From SG8-40 sp963792855 (GTDB lineage: Bacteria; Pseudomonadota; Gammaproteobacteria; Burkholderiales; Eutrophovitaceae): 64,000 nt of DNA. Positions 19,289-28,269 of the stretch are shown here, one piece after another. Position numbers and translations under genes: made by a program. Positions within the stretch are counted from its first letter, which is position 1, and each line of letters opens with the position of its first letter. A model generated the notes under the pieces. The model did not search any database, had not been told where the DNA came from, and saw only the letters and a program-made list of their open reading frames with translations. The stretch covers positions 1-64,000 of the forward strand of contig CAWBXZ010000013.1 in the NCBI GenBank assembly GCA_963792855.1, written 5' to 3'.

Positions 19289-20244
19289 AGTATTCGAGAA
19301 TCGTTGGCACCGGCAGCTATCTGCCGGAAAAGGTCTTGACCAATCACGATCTTGAGAAGATGGTCGACACCTCGGACGAGTGGATCAGGAGCCGTTCCGG
19401 CATTCGCGAGCGTCACATTGCCGCCGACGGCGAGGTGGCTAGCGATCTCGCCCACGCTGCCGCGACACGTGCCATCGCCAGCGCCGGTCTGACGCCAGCG
19501 GACATCGATCTCGTCATTGTTGCGACGACGACGCCGGACATGGTTTTTCCCAGCACCGCGTGCATTCTGCAGTCAAAGCTCGGCATCGGCGGGTGTCCTG
19601 CATTCGATGTGCAAGCGGTTTGCAGCGGTTTCATCTATGCGATCAGCATTGCAAACATGTTTATCTGTTCCGGTCAGGCGACAAGAGCACTGATTGTCGG
19701 AGCCGAGGTTTATTCGCGCATTCTTGACTGGACAGACAGGACAACTTGCGTTCTTTTTGGCGATGGCGCTGGTGCCGTCGTCCTTTCCGGCTCGGACGAA
19801 CCGGGTGTTCTGGCAACCAGGCTGCATGCGGACGGAAGCTACAGCGACAAACTCTCGGTGCCCGGCTGGGTGTGCGGTGGCAAGACGGTGGGTTCACCGT
19901 TCGTGCAGATGGATGGCGGCAGTGTTTTCAAGTTCGCGGTACGGGTCTTCGAAGAGGTGGCTCACGAAGTTCTCGAAGCGGCCGGCTTGACGATTGCGGA
20001 TGTCGACTGGTTCATTCCGCATCAGGCAAACATTCGCATCATGGAGGCGAGCGCGCGCAAACTGAAATTGCCTCTTGATCGCCTGATATCGACCGTTGAG
20101 CGACACGGCAACACCTCGGCAGCATCAATACCGCTCGCGCTGGACGAATCGGTCAGGTCGGGGCGCATCAAACGTGGCGACACCCTTCTGCTGGAAGGCG
20201 TGGGCGGCGGGTTTACCTGGGGCGGTGTGCTGCTTCGTTATTGA
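19285..20244 (+). CDS. fabH: beta-ketoacyl-ACP synthase III
   Basis: A 319-residue initiating condensing enzyme of type II fatty acid synthesis that joins acetyl-CoA to malonyl-ACP. The catalytic triad is visible: Cys113 in QAVCSGF, His246 in IPHQANIRI and Asn276 in HGNTSAAS, matching E. coli C112, H244 and N274. SRSGIRERH and the GVGGGFTWGG C terminus are typical. The start overlaps the plsX stop (ATGA). Confidence 0.97.
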   Translation: MKYSRIVGTGSYLPEKVLTNHDLEKMVDTSDEWIRSRSGIRERHIAADGEVASDLAHAAATRAIASAGLTPADIDLVIVATTTPDMVFPSTACILQSKLGIGGCPAFDVQAVCSGFIYAISIANMFICSGQATRALIVGAEVYSRILDWTDRTTCVLFGDGAGAVVLSGSDEPGVLATRLHADGSYSDKLSVPGWVCGGKTVGSPFVQMDGGSVFKFAVRVFEEVAHEVLEAAGLTIADVDWFIPHQANIRIMEASARKLKLPLDRLISTVERHGNTSAASIPLALDESVRSGRIKRGDTLLLEGVGGGFTWGGVLLRY

Positions 20245-20281
20245 AACAGCAATAGTCACTAAAATAGATAACGGCTTGAAC

Positions 20282-21223
20282 ATGAAACTCGCATTCGTTT
20301 TTCCGGGGCAGGGTTCGCAGTCTGTCGGCATGATGTCGGGCTTTGCCGGTCTGGAACCGGTCAGGGAAACATTCCGTGAAGCGTCGGATTTGCTCGGCGA
20401 AGACCTGTGGGCGATGGCTGACAACGGTCCGGCCGAAACACTGAATCTGACTACCAACACACAGCCGCTGATGCTGGTGGCCGGTGTCGCGGTGTTCCGG
20501 GCGTGGCGGCAGGCTGGCGGACCGTGTCCCGATGTGGTGGCGGGCCACAGTCTGGGCGAGTACTCGGCACTGGTGGCGGCCGGGGCGATGAAGTTTTCCG
20601 ACGCGGTGCCCTTGGTCAGGTTTCGTGCGAAATGCATGCAGGAGGCCGTGCCGGCGGGTGCCGGGGCGATGGCAGCCATTCTCGGGCTGGATGATGATGG
20701 CGTTCGTGCTGCGTGCGAGCAGGCAAGCCGTGGTGACGAATTGGCAGAGGCAGCCAATTTCAATGCGCCCGGTCAGGTGGTTGTCGCAGGGCAGAAAGCG
20801 GCCGTGGAGCGCGCCATCGAGAACGCAAAGCAGAAGGGGGCAAAGCGGGCGATGTTATTGCCGATGAGCGTGCCGTCGCACTGCACGCTGATGAAACCGG
20901 CGTCCGAGCGGCTCGCCAGCAAGCTGAACGAACTGGCTCTTGAAGAGCCGAAGATGCCGGTTATACATAATGAGAGCGTTGCGCCCGCGGAAAACGTAAG
21001 GCAACTGCGCGAAGCGCTGGTGCGACAGCTCTATCGACCGGTCCGGTGGGCGGAAACCATAACCTGGTTGGTCGATTCCGGTGTGACGCACATTGTCGAA
21101 TGCGGGCCAGGCAAGGTGCTCGCAGGGCTCAACAGAAGAATAGGCGGTAACGCGCAAACAATCGCTCTTACCGACACAAACAGCCTGAACGATGCGGTAT
21201 CTTTGCTGAAAGGCGAACAATGA
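20282..21223 (+). CDS. fabD: malonyl-CoA:ACP transacylase
   Basis: A 313-residue transferase that loads malonyl groups onto acyl carrier protein. FPGQGSQSVGM opens the protein, the nucleophile Ser90 is in GHSLGEY and His200 in VPSHC. ANFNAPGQVV and ECGPGKVLAGL are also family segments. The frame is open from 20096 inside fabH, but the ATG at 20282 gives the family N terminus. The stop overlaps fabG by four bases (ATGA). Confidence 0.97.
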   Translation: MKLAFVFPGQGSQSVGMMSGFAGLEPVRETFREASDLLGEDLWAMADNGPAETLNLTTNTQPLMLVAGVAVFRAWRQAGGPCPDVVAGHSLGEYSALVAAGAMKFSDAVPLVRFRAKCMQEAVPAGAGAMAAILGLDDDGVRAACEQASRGDELAEAANFNAPGQVVVAGQKAAVERAIENAKQKGAKRAMLLPMSVPSHCTLMKPASERLASKLNELALEEPKMPVIHNESVAPAENVRQLREALVRQLYRPVRWAETITWLVDSGVTHIVECGPGKVLAGLNRRIGGNAQTIALTDTNSLNDAVSLLKGEQ

Positions 21224-21972
21224 CTGAGGGTGTGTTAGCGGGAAGAACAGCGCTTGTGACGGGAGCCAGCCGCGGCATTGGCAAGGCGATCGCCAGCGCT
21301 CTGGCTGGCGCTGGCGCGAAAGTCGCGGGAACTGCGACGAGCAGCGACGGCGCAAGTGCGATTTCGGCATACATGAAAGAAGCTAACCTTGACGGCGTGG
21401 GTTACGAGCTTGACGTGACGAATGGCGAGGCTTGCGAATCCGTCGTCAAGGAAATCGAAAAGGACCTCGGAGCGATTTCCATCCTGGTCAACAATGCGGG
21501 CATAACGCGCGACAATCTGCTGATGCGCATGAAAGACCAGGAATGGGACGAGATCATGGACACCAATCTCAAGTCGGTATACCGGCTTTCGAGGCTCGTT
21601 GCGCGCCCCATGATGAAGGCCCGTTTCGGCAGGATTATCAACATCACGTCGGTGGTAGGCTTCATGGGCAATGCCGGACAGGCCAACTACGCTGCGGCCA
21701 AGGCCGGGGTGGAGGGTTTCAGCAAATCGATGGCCCGAGAGCTGGGCAGCCGCAATATCACCGTAAACTGCGTAGCGCCCGGATTCATCGATACGGACAT
21801 GACCAGGTCGCTGAGCGATGAGCAGCGTGATTCCCTTGTTGGCAACGTTCCGTTGGGCAGACTGGGTTCGCCGCAAGAGGTGGCCTCGGCAGTCCTGTTT
21901 CTTGCTTCGGAAGGGGCATCGTACGTGACCGGCTCGACCGTGCATGTCAACGGCGGGATGCTGATGGATTGA
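21220..21972 (+). CDS. fabG: 3-oxoacyl-ACP reductase
   Basis: A 250-residue NADPH-dependent short-chain reductase of fatty acid elongation. The Rossmann glycine motif TGASRGIGKAIA is at about residues 14-25, NNAG at 91-94, and the catalytic Ser144, Tyr157 and Lys161 are in NITSVVG and YAAAKAG. Length and motifs match E. coli FabG. It overlaps fabD by four bases. A promoter region for acpP follows. Confidence 0.97.
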   Translation: MTEGVLAGRTALVTGASRGIGKAIASALAGAGAKVAGTATSSDGASAISAYMKEANLDGVGYELDVTNGEACESVVKEIEKDLGAISILVNNAGITRDNLLMRMKDQEWDEIMDTNLKSVYRLSRLVARPMMKARFGRIINITSVVGFMGNAGQANYAAAKAGVEGFSKSMARELGSRNITVNCVAPGFIDTDMTRSLSDEQRDSLVGNVPLGRLGSPQEVASAVLFLASEGASYVTGSTVHVNGGMLMD

Positions 21973-21992
21973 CGCCGGAGGGCCGGCAAGTT

Positions 21993-22013
21993 TGCTAGAA
22001 TACGCCGCGTATT
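21993..22013 (+). promoter_or_regulatory. acpP promoter (extended -10) with palindrome at the start point
   Basis: TGC followed by TAGAAT (21996-22001) is an extended -10 element, with no good -35. Overlapping it, AATACG-CCG-CGTATT (21999-22013) is a perfect 6-base inverted repeat covering the likely transcription start. acpP begins 99 bases from the -10, leaving a leader of about 90 bases. Confidence 0.5.
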
Positions 22014-22099
22014 TACCCGGGCGCTGTGCTTGAGGCAGCGGCTCGAATGTGCCGTGGCAACGACTGAAACTTTCGATTGAACAGGGAAGGGGTTACTAG

Positions 22100-22339
22100 A
22101 TGGAACCGATTGAGCAACGCGTCAAGAAAATCGTCGCCGAACAGCTTGGCGTCAACGAGTCCGATATCAAGAATGAATCCAAGTTCGTTGACGACCTGGG
22201 AGCGGATTCGCTCGATACCGTTGAATTGGTGATGGCGCTCGAAGAAGAATTCGAATGCGAAATTCCCGATGAGCAAGCGGAGAAGATCACCTCCGTGCAA
22301 GAAGCCATCGACTACATCAACTCAAACCTCAGCGCCTGA
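22100..22339 (+). CDS. acpP: acyl carrier protein
   Basis: A 79-residue acidic carrier whose Ser37 in GADSLDTVE receives the phosphopantetheine arm; AcpS, which performs this, is encoded in the same window at 45.9 kb. The four-helix family pattern is intact (IEQRVKKIVAEQLGV, DDLGADSLDTVELVMALEEE). AGGGAAGGGG lies upstream of the start. It has its own promoter, as usual for this highly expressed gene. Confidence 0.98.
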   Translation: MEPIEQRVKKIVAEQLGVNESDIKNESKFVDDLGADSLDTVELVMALEEEFECEIPDEQAEKITSVQEAIDYINSNLSA

Positions 22340-22377
22340 TTTCCTGAATCGGGGCGACCCAAACAACTGGAGTTCAT

Positions 22378-23616
22378 TTGCCACGGCGACGCGTTGTTGT
22401 TACGGGATTGGGTATTGTTTGTCCGGTGGGCAATACTGTAGACGAGGCCTGGTCCAACATACTTGCTGGTAAATCAGGCATTACCGCCATCACACGGTTT
22501 GATGCATCACCCTATGCTTCTCGCATTGCCGGGGAGCTCAAGGGTTTCGACGTCTCCCGGTACCTGTCCCCGAAGGAAGCGCGTCGCGTTGACAGTTTCA
22601 TACACTATGGACTGGCAGCGGGTATTGACGCACTCAAGGACGCGGGGATCGACAAGAACCCCGTTAATGCTGAACGCATAGGTGTCAATATCGGTTCGGG
22701 CATTGGCGGATTGCCGATGATCGAAGACACGCACAATCAGTTGCTCACCGGCGGACCACGCAAGATTTCACCTTTCTTTATTCCGGGTGCAATCATCAAC
22801 ATGATCTCCGGAAATCTTTCAATCATGTATGGATTGAAGGGGCCCAGCCTGGCGATTGTGACGGCGTGCACGACCGCCACGCACTGTATAGGCGACTCCG
22901 CGCGGCTGATCGAATACGGCGATGTGGATGTGATGATTGCCGGCGGTTCCGAGTCGAGCATCTGTGCGCTGGGTGTCGGCGGGTTCTCCTCCGCGCGAGC
23001 GACGAGCACACGCAATGATGACCCAGCGACTGCGAGCCGGCCGTGGGATGTTGATCGCGATGGCTTTGTTCTCGGGGAAGGGGCCGGCGTTCTGGTCCTG
23101 GAAGAGTATGAGCATGCGAAAAAACGCGGTGCGAGGATTTACTGCGAGGTGGCCGGCTATGGCATGAGTGCCGATGCTCACCACATCACGGCGCCATGTG
23201 AAGATGGCGAAGGCGCTTCCCGATGTATGGTCAACACGTTGAAAAATGGCCGGATCAATCTTGACGAAGTCGACTACATCAACGCGCACGGGACGTCGAC
23301 ACCGCTTGGTGACATTGCCGAAACGATCGCCGTCAAACGCACTTTTGGCGACCATGCGCAAAAACTGGCAGTGAGTTCGACCAAGTCGAGCATTGGCCAT
23401 CTGCTGGGTGCGGCGGGAGGTGTCGAAGGTGTGTTTCTCGCGCTCGCAGTCCGGGACCAGGTGGCGCCGCCGACGATCAACCTGTTCAATCAGGACCCGC
23501 AGTGTGACCTTGACTACGTCCCCAACACGGCGCGGGAAATGAAAATACGTGTCGCACTGTCCAATTCCTTCGGTTTTGGCGGTACCAACGGCAGCCTCGC
23601 GTTCCGGGCGATCTAG
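22378..23616 (+). CDS. fabF: beta-ketoacyl-ACP synthase II
   Basis: A 412-residue elongating condensing enzyme. Catalytic Cys164 is in VTACTTATH; the two histidines are in NAHGTSTPLGD (about 304) and SSIGHLLGAAGG (about 341). The likely start is a TTG at 22378, with GGAG five bases upstream; no in-frame ATG gives a family-like N terminus. The active-site loop reads ACTTATH rather than the usual ACATGAH, a mild change. pabC, often next, is absent. Confidence 0.96.
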   Translation: MPRRRVVVTGLGIVCPVGNTVDEAWSNILAGKSGITAITRFDASPYASRIAGELKGFDVSRYLSPKEARRVDSFIHYGLAAGIDALKDAGIDKNPVNAERIGVNIGSGIGGLPMIEDTHNQLLTGGPRKISPFFIPGAIINMISGNLSIMYGLKGPSLAIVTACTTATHCIGDSARLIEYGDVDVMIAGGSESSICALGVGGFSSARATSTRNDDPATASRPWDVDRDGFVLGEGAGVLVLEEYEHAKKRGARIYCEVAGYGMSADAHHITAPCEDGEGASRCMVNTLKNGRINLDEVDYINAHGTSTPLGDIAETIAVKRTFGDHAQKLAVSSTKSSIGHLLGAAGGVEGVFLALAVRDQVAPPTINLFNQDPQCDLDYVPNTAREMKIRVALSNSFGFGGTNGSLAFRAI

Positions 23617-23697
23617 GTTCCTCGCACCGAATCCGGTGAGACTGAGATCGACTGAACGGCGGTTGACCGCGCCGTAACTTACCAGCAGATTTCGCCA

Positions 23698-24744
23698 ATG
23701 GGACGCAGAAGGCGATCGAACGTGTTTTCCGACGGGGGCGGTTCCGGAAGGGGGCTTGGCCGTATTGTCACCTTGCTGGTTGTCGTTGGCCTCGTGTTTG
23801 TTGTCGGCGGCGGAATCTGGCTGACCAATTTCGCGACGTCTTCGGTGCAGGTCCCCGGCGACAACGTCTACTTCAACATTGACCGCGGACTTGGCGTTGT
23901 CCAGGTGGCCGGTATGCTCGAAGCAAATGGACTGATCAGCGACACGCGTGCTTTCGTGCTGCTGGTTCGGGTGCTCGGAAAGTCCGGCGATATCAAAGCC
24001 GGAAGCTATCAAGCGCGCGATACCGTCTCCCCGTTGCGTTTGGTCGAGAAAATAACCCGGGGTGAGTTTGCGCAGGGACAGATTCGGTTCATCGAAGGCT
24101 GGACCTTTCGCCAGATGCGCGCGGCGCTCGATTCTCATCCGGCGTTGACACACGAAACGACCGGCTTGAGCGGGCGCGAAATACTTGAGATATTGGGAGT
24201 GGACCGGGAACATCCGGAGGGTTTGTTTTTCCCCGACACGTATCATTTCTCTGCCGGTACAAGTGACGTGACAATCCTGCGTCAGGCATACGACAAGATG
24301 CAGGATGTCCTTGCCAGAGCATGGGAAGAGCGCGACAGCGAACTTCCGGTGAAAACGAAATACCACGGGTTGATACTGGCGTCGATCGTCGAAAAGGAAA
24401 CGGGCGATCCAAGTGAGCGGGAAATGGTTGCGGCGGTTTTCGTGAACAGGCTCCGCAAGGGGATGCGCCTGCAAACCGACCCGACGGTGATATACGGCCT
24501 CGGCGAGCAATTTGACGGCAATTTACGCAAGCGTGATCTGCAGACGGATTCGCCTTACAACACCTACACCCGCTACGGATTGCCGCCAACTCCGATCGCG
24601 TTGCCTGGGGAAGCTGCTATTTATGCCACATTCCAACCGGCGCAATCGCGCGCGCTTTACTTCGTTTCCAAGGGCGATGGTACGCACCAGTTTTCCAACA
24701 GTCTGGCCGAGCATAATCGTGCCGTCGACCGGTTTCAGCGTTGA
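23698..24744 (+). CDS. mltG: endolytic murein transglycosylase
   Basis: A 348-residue inner-membrane enzyme that cuts nascent glycan strands and so limits their length. A basic cytoplasmic N terminus (GRRRRS) is followed by one transmembrane helix at about residues 22-44, a LysM-like subdomain and the YceG domain. The catalytic glutamate is Glu232 in ASIVEKETG. RLQTDPTVIYG and YNTYTRYGLPPTPI are typical. It follows fabF by 81 bases and precedes tmk. Confidence 0.95.
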   Translation: MGRRRRSNVFSDGGGSGRGLGRIVTLLVVVGLVFVVGGGIWLTNFATSSVQVPGDNVYFNIDRGLGVVQVAGMLEANGLISDTRAFVLLVRVLGKSGDIKAGSYQARDTVSPLRLVEKITRGEFAQGQIRFIEGWTFRQMRAALDSHPALTHETTGLSGREILEILGVDREHPEGLFFPDTYHFSAGTSDVTILRQAYDKMQDVLARAWEERDSELPVKTKYHGLILASIVEKETGDPSEREMVAAVFVNRLRKGMRLQTDPTVIYGLGEQFDGNLRKRDLQTDSPYNTYTRYGLPPTPIALPGEAAIYATFQPAQSRALYFVSKGDGTHQFSNSLAEHNRAVDRFQR

Positions 24745-24770
24745 CCGGGACGGTCTGACCGTCGCTCAAC

Positions 24771-25391
24771 ATGATTAAAGGGCGTTTCATTACATTCGAA
24801 GGTGTCGACGGCGCGGGAAAAACAACGCAGCTGGAATGGGCCAGGCAGTTCGTGGAGCAACGGGGTCAGAGTCTGACGGTAACGCGTGAGCCAGGCGGTA
24901 CCGAACTTGGTGAAGCGCTGCGCGGCGTGCTGCTCAATGCGAAAAAAGCAATCCATCCGGAAACCGAAACGCTATTGATGTTTGCCGCAAGGCGCGAGCA
25001 CATCGACCAGGTGATATTGCCTGCGTTGCAACGTGGTGATGTCGTGCTGTGCGACCGTTTTACCGATGCGACGTTTGCCTATCAAGGCGGCGGTTCTGGC
25101 GTCGACCCCGGAAAACTGGAAACACTGGAACAATGGGTTCACGCAGACCTGCAGCCTGATCTGACACTGTATTTCGATTTGCCAGTCGAGATCGCGAGAC
25201 AGCGCATCGGCGGTGAGCGTGAAGCCGACCGCTTTGAGCGCGAGTCGGCGGAATTCTTCCGGCGGGTACGGTCAGCCTATCTCGCGCGGGCGCAACAGAA
25301 CCCGCAGCGCATAAGGGTGATCGATGCCAGCGCAACACCGGAGGCGATCAGAAAAGTGGTTGAGAATATGATCTTGTCCGTATGTCAATAA
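24771..25391 (+). CDS. tmk: thymidylate kinase
   Basis: A 206-residue kinase that makes dTDP from dTMP. The P-loop is EGVDGAGKTT (about residues 9-18), the DR motif is CDRFTDATFAYQGGG, and TREPGGTELGE contacts the nucleotide. Length is normal. It ends ten bases inside holB, the conserved tmk-holB pairing. Confidence 0.96.
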   Translation: MIKGRFITFEGVDGAGKTTQLEWARQFVEQRGQSLTVTREPGGTELGEALRGVLLNAKKAIHPETETLLMFAARREHIDQVILPALQRGDVVLCDRFTDATFAYQGGGSGVDPGKLETLEQWVHADLQPDLTLYFDLPVEIARQRIGGEREADRFERESAEFFRRVRSAYLARAQQNPQRIRVIDASATPEAIRKVVENMILSVCQ

Positions 25392-26410
25392 AGAACGTCC
25401 CATGGCTTCTGGACGCGATTGAAAATCTGCCGGACGCGATGCCGGCGGCATTGCTGCTTTACGGGCAGAAGGGCATTGGCAAGGATCTGCTGGCTCAGGC
25501 GATTGGCCAGAGTCTATTGTGCGCGGAGTCAGCGAATGCGGCACATGCTTGCGGTCGTTGCGAGAACTGCCATCTGTTTCTGGTCGGCAATCACCCGGAC
25601 TTCAGACTATTGCAGCCGGCCATCGACGCAGAAGAAACCCCGAACGTTGAGACAGACAGGGATTCGAAGGCGAAAAAACCGTCTTCGCAGATCAGTGTCG
25701 AAGCCGTGCGCGACCTGGCCAGCCTGACATCCAACGTATCGCACCGCGGTGGATCCAGGGTCGTCATCATTACTCCGGCGGAAGCGCTGAATCCCGCTGC
25801 CGGCAACGCGTTGCTGAAAATGCTGGAAGAGCCCGGCCGTGACACGCACTTCATTCTCGTCGCGAGCGAAATGCACCGGTTACTTCCTACCATCAAGAGC
25901 CGTTGTTTCAAGCTTGCGGTCAGGGCCCCCAGCGCCGAAACGGGCGCCGCCTGGCTGAGAGAACATCATCCCGGGTGGTCGGAATCAGCCCTGTTCCTGG
26001 CGAGCGGAGCGCCGCTCGCCGCATTGAAACTCAGCGAGGATGATGCTTTCTGGGCCAGTCGCAGTTCATTGATGGCAGAACTTGTGCGATCCGACGCTGA
26101 TCCGCTGGAACTCGCCCGGATAGCCGAGAAACTGGACCCGGCCATGCTTGGAAGGCTGTTGACGATGTGGGTGTTCGACCTGCTCGCGCTTCAGCAGGGC
26201 GGTGAAGTCCATTACCACCGGGATATGGCGACGGAACTCGATCGCTTGTCCAGTGCCGTTATCGGGGCGGATTTGTGCCGTTGGAACGATGAGGTTCGGG
26301 ATTTCACGCGATCGGCCAGGCATCCTCTCAATCGACGCCTTGCGCTCGAATCGCTGTTTGCCGGCTGGCCGGGTTCGCGGATGCGGCCGCGAGTGGCAGG
26401 CTTCGCGTAG
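25382..26410 (+). CDS. holB: DNA polymerase III subunit delta'
   Basis: A 342-residue clamp-loader subunit of the AAA+ family. A degenerate Walker A (YGQKGIGKD) is followed by the zinc-module cysteines in ACGRCENCHLF, VRDLASLTSNVSHRG, NALLKMLEEPG and the SRC motif in KSRCFKL. A basic insert EETPNVETDRDSKAKKPSSQ separates the zinc module from the core and looks flexible. It overlaps tmk by ten bases. A pilZ-type gene, often next in pseudomonads, is absent. Confidence 0.93.
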   Translation: MSIKNVPWLLDAIENLPDAMPAALLLYGQKGIGKDLLAQAIGQSLLCAESANAAHACGRCENCHLFLVGNHPDFRLLQPAIDAEETPNVETDRDSKAKKPSSQISVEAVRDLASLTSNVSHRGGSRVVIITPAEALNPAAGNALLKMLEEPGRDTHFILVASEMHRLLPTIKSRCFKLAVRAPSAETGAAWLREHHPGWSESALFLASGAPLAALKLSEDDAFWASRSSLMAELVRSDADPLELARIAEKLDPAMLGRLLTMWVFDLLALQQGGEVHYHRDMATELDRLSSAVIGADLCRWNDEVRDFTRSARHPLNRRLALESLFAGWPGSRMRPRVAGFA

Positions 26411-26474
26411 TCGGCCACGCGTGCGTTCCAGCGGCATAGCTGGTCCGGCCTATATTTAATGTAAGTTGTAAACG

Positions 26475-26492
26475 AATGTGTCATATCACATT
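26475..26492. repeat. palindromic operator-like site before tatD
   Basis: AATGTG-TCATAT-CACATT is a perfect inverted repeat with 6-base arms in an AT-rich 60-base stretch, ending nine bases before the tatD ATG. The half-site spacing is too short for a CRP site. It is a candidate repressor-binding site. Confidence 0.45.
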
Positions 26493-26500
26493 AATAATAA

Positions 26501-27274
26501 ATGGAATTAATTGACTCTCACTGTCATATCAACTTCCCGCAGCTGGGCGATGACCTGCACGGAGTGTTAACGCGGATGCATGGCGCAGGTGTGACGACGG
26601 CGCTATGTGTGTCGGTAACGCTGGAGTCTTTCCCGCAAGTACTGCGGATTGCGCAGACCAATCCCGGTGTATACGCGTCCGTCGGTGTTCATCCCGACGA
26701 AACCGGCGGAAAAGAGCCCCAGGCGCAGCAACTGATCGACCTGGCTGCAGAGCCGCGGGTTGTCGCAATTGGCGAGACCGGGCTGGATTATTACCGTCTG
26801 GAAGGCGATCTGGAGTGGCAACGGCAGCGCTTTCGCACGCATATCCAGGCCGCAAAGCAGACTGGCAAGCCTCTGATTATCCACACCCGGGAAGCCGGTG
26901 CGGACACCATCAGGATCATGCGTGAAGAAGGTGCGAGAACGGTTGGCGGTGTGATGCATTGCTTTACCGAAACATGGGAAATCGCCAAGGCGGCACTCGA
27001 CCTGGGCTTCATGATCTCGTTTTCCGGCATCCTGACGTTCAAGAGTGCCGGGGACTTGCGCGAGGTTGCGCGAAATGTGCCGCTTGAGTCGGTGCTGATC
27101 GAAACGGATTCGCCATACCTGGCGCCGGTTCCGTACCGAGGCAAGACGAACGAACCGGCCTATGTGCGTTTCGTTGCCGAGGAATTGTCCAGGGTCAAAG
27201 GTCTGCCGCTGCAAACGGTGGCAGAAGCAACCAGTGCAAATTTTCGCCGTCTGTTCAGGGTCGCAGATCATTAG
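26501..27274 (+). CDS. TatD-family metal-dependent hydrolase (YcfH type)
   Basis: A 257-residue TIM-barrel hydrolase. Metal ligands are visible in DSHCHINF at the N terminus, AIGETGLDYY, IIHTREA, GVMHCFTETWE and ETDSPYLAP. TatD enzymes have 3'-5' DNase activity or, in some, D-aminoacyl-tRNA deacylase activity; which applies here is not readable. The gene follows holB, as in many gammaproteobacteria. No Shine-Dalgarno is visible in the AT-rich leader. Confidence 0.92.
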   Translation: MELIDSHCHINFPQLGDDLHGVLTRMHGAGVTTALCVSVTLESFPQVLRIAQTNPGVYASVGVHPDETGGKEPQAQQLIDLAAEPRVVAIGETGLDYYRLEGDLEWQRQRFRTHIQAAKQTGKPLIIHTREAGADTIRIMREEGARTVGGVMHCFTETWEIAKAALDLGFMISFSGILTFKSAGDLREVARNVPLESVLIETDSPYLAPVPYRGKTNEPAYVRFVAEELSRVKGLPLQTVAEATSANFRRLFRVADH

Positions 27275-27395
27275 CGTGTTGTATTTGTTGGCGAAGCATC
27301 CTTCATTGTGCGGAATGCCTTCTATCGGGAGAGTCGTTTCAGCTGTGAATACGCCTCCGCTGGCTTGGGCGATATCGCGCATAATGTATATTATG

Positions 27396-27488
27396 TCAAG
27401 TAATGGATATCCGCCCCTAGCACGTATCGGGGTATTGTTTAGTTCCTGACGGCCAGCCCTCCCTGTTTCCCGGATACCGGGGTTTTTT
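27396..27488 (+). ncRNA. candidate small RNA
   Basis: About 90 bases lie between an AT-rich inverted repeat and a clear intrinsic terminator. Inside, CCCC (27414) can pair with GGGG (27429), and GGTAT (27431-27435) can pair with ATACC in the terminator stem as an alternative fold. No open frame of note is present. No known RNA family was recognised; the call rests only on structure and the terminator. Confidence 0.3.
27469..27488 (+). terminator. intrinsic terminator, plus strand
   Basis: CCCGG (27469-27473), loop ATA, CCGGG (27477-27481), then G and six T residues. It is 195 bases past the tatD stop, so it ends either a long tatD trailer or a separate small transcript. Confidence 0.65.
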
Positions 27489-27787
27489 GCATCTGATCAA
27501 CAGGCACCGGCGACGGCGTCCAAAATGCAGGCCAGCGAAAATCTGCCGGTTACCATGCGGCGGGTGTTTCAAGGCAATGTGCGCAGTGCGCACAGCAACG
27601 GCGGAGTTAGCGCGCGTTTGAAGAAGGTCGCCGGTCAGTGGCGGATCCCTTCCCTCCAATGCCGCGGCCAGGGGCGATGCGATGCGAGCCCGTGACGGAA
27701 GTCAAACCATGAGCTGTGGTTATCACCACAGCGAGGCTACGACAGATTGATACGCGACGATAAGCGGTGATGCAAGGCCGCGTGTTG

Positions 27788-28195
27788 CTAGCCAGTTGCC
27801 GGGCCTTTGAGTTCGACGACGTTACCTTCGGGGTCGGAAACATAGATCGATGGACCTTGTCCTTTCGCGCCGTACCGGGAGGCGACTGCACCGGCCTCGA
27901 AGCCATGCGCCTCCAGGTGGCCGCGAATAGCGGCTTCGTCGAAAGGGTCTACGCGCAGGCAGAAATGATCCAGATTGCGCGCCTCTTTTCCTGGCGGTGC
28001 GCCACCGGCGCGGCCAAGTTCGCCGTCAACGGGTACCAGATCAATGAGGCTTTGACCGGCGCGGAGTTGAACAAGGCCGATTTCGTCTCGTTGCCGCTCA
28101 ACCGTGCATCCGAGTACGTCACGGTAGAAATGCAGCATCCGACCGAGGTCGATCACCCGCAGCACCAAATGGTCGATTTCCTGAATGCGGATCAT
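27788..28195 (-). CDS. VOC-family (glyoxalase/bleomycin resistance fold) protein
   Basis: A 135-residue protein of the vicinal oxygen chelate fold with two beta-alpha-beta-beta-beta units. Putative metal ligands are the histidines in IDHLVL and LDHFCL and the glutamate in NVVELKG at the C terminus. Close relatives are annotated as VOC virulence or dioxygenase-like proteins with no proven substrate. Start 28195 (MIRIQEIDHL) was chosen; the frame is open to 28273. It lies 74 bases downstream of the methyltransferase gene on the same strand. Confidence 0.82.
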   Translation of the reverse strand: MIRIQEIDHLVLRVIDLGRMLHFYRDVLGCTVERQRDEIGLVQLRAGQSLIDLVPVDGELGRAGGAPPGKEARNLDHFCLRVDPFDEAAIRGHLEAHGFEAGAVASRYGAKGQGPSIYVSDPEGNVVELKGPATG

Positions 28196-28269
28196 TAACC
28201 GATTGACAGCACGTTGGTTTGAATGGTTCGAGTGCCAAAGCCGTTCTGCACCAACCTGACTGCCATCGT

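Larger units (their letters stand above)
27275..27787. other. 513-base gap between tatD and the VOC gene
   Basis: No convincing coding frame is seen. The gap holds an inverted repeat CATAAT-GTAT-ATTATG (27380-27395), an intrinsic terminator at 27469-27488 that could end a short RNA, and a perfect hairpin GCTGTGGT-TATC-ACCACAGC at 27713-27732. That last hairpin lies 56 bases past the VOC stop on the minus strand, without a T run. Confidence 0.5.

Noticed and set aside
22819..24510. 563-codon minus-strand open frame antisense to fabF and mltG
   Set aside because: It lies wholly over two well-supported genes, has Arg/His-rich composition typical of antisense frames and no family motif.
26475..26492. 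CRP binding site
   Set aside because: The half-sites TGTG and CACA are separated by six bases instead of the spacing in TGTGA-N6-TCACA, so it does not fit CRP.
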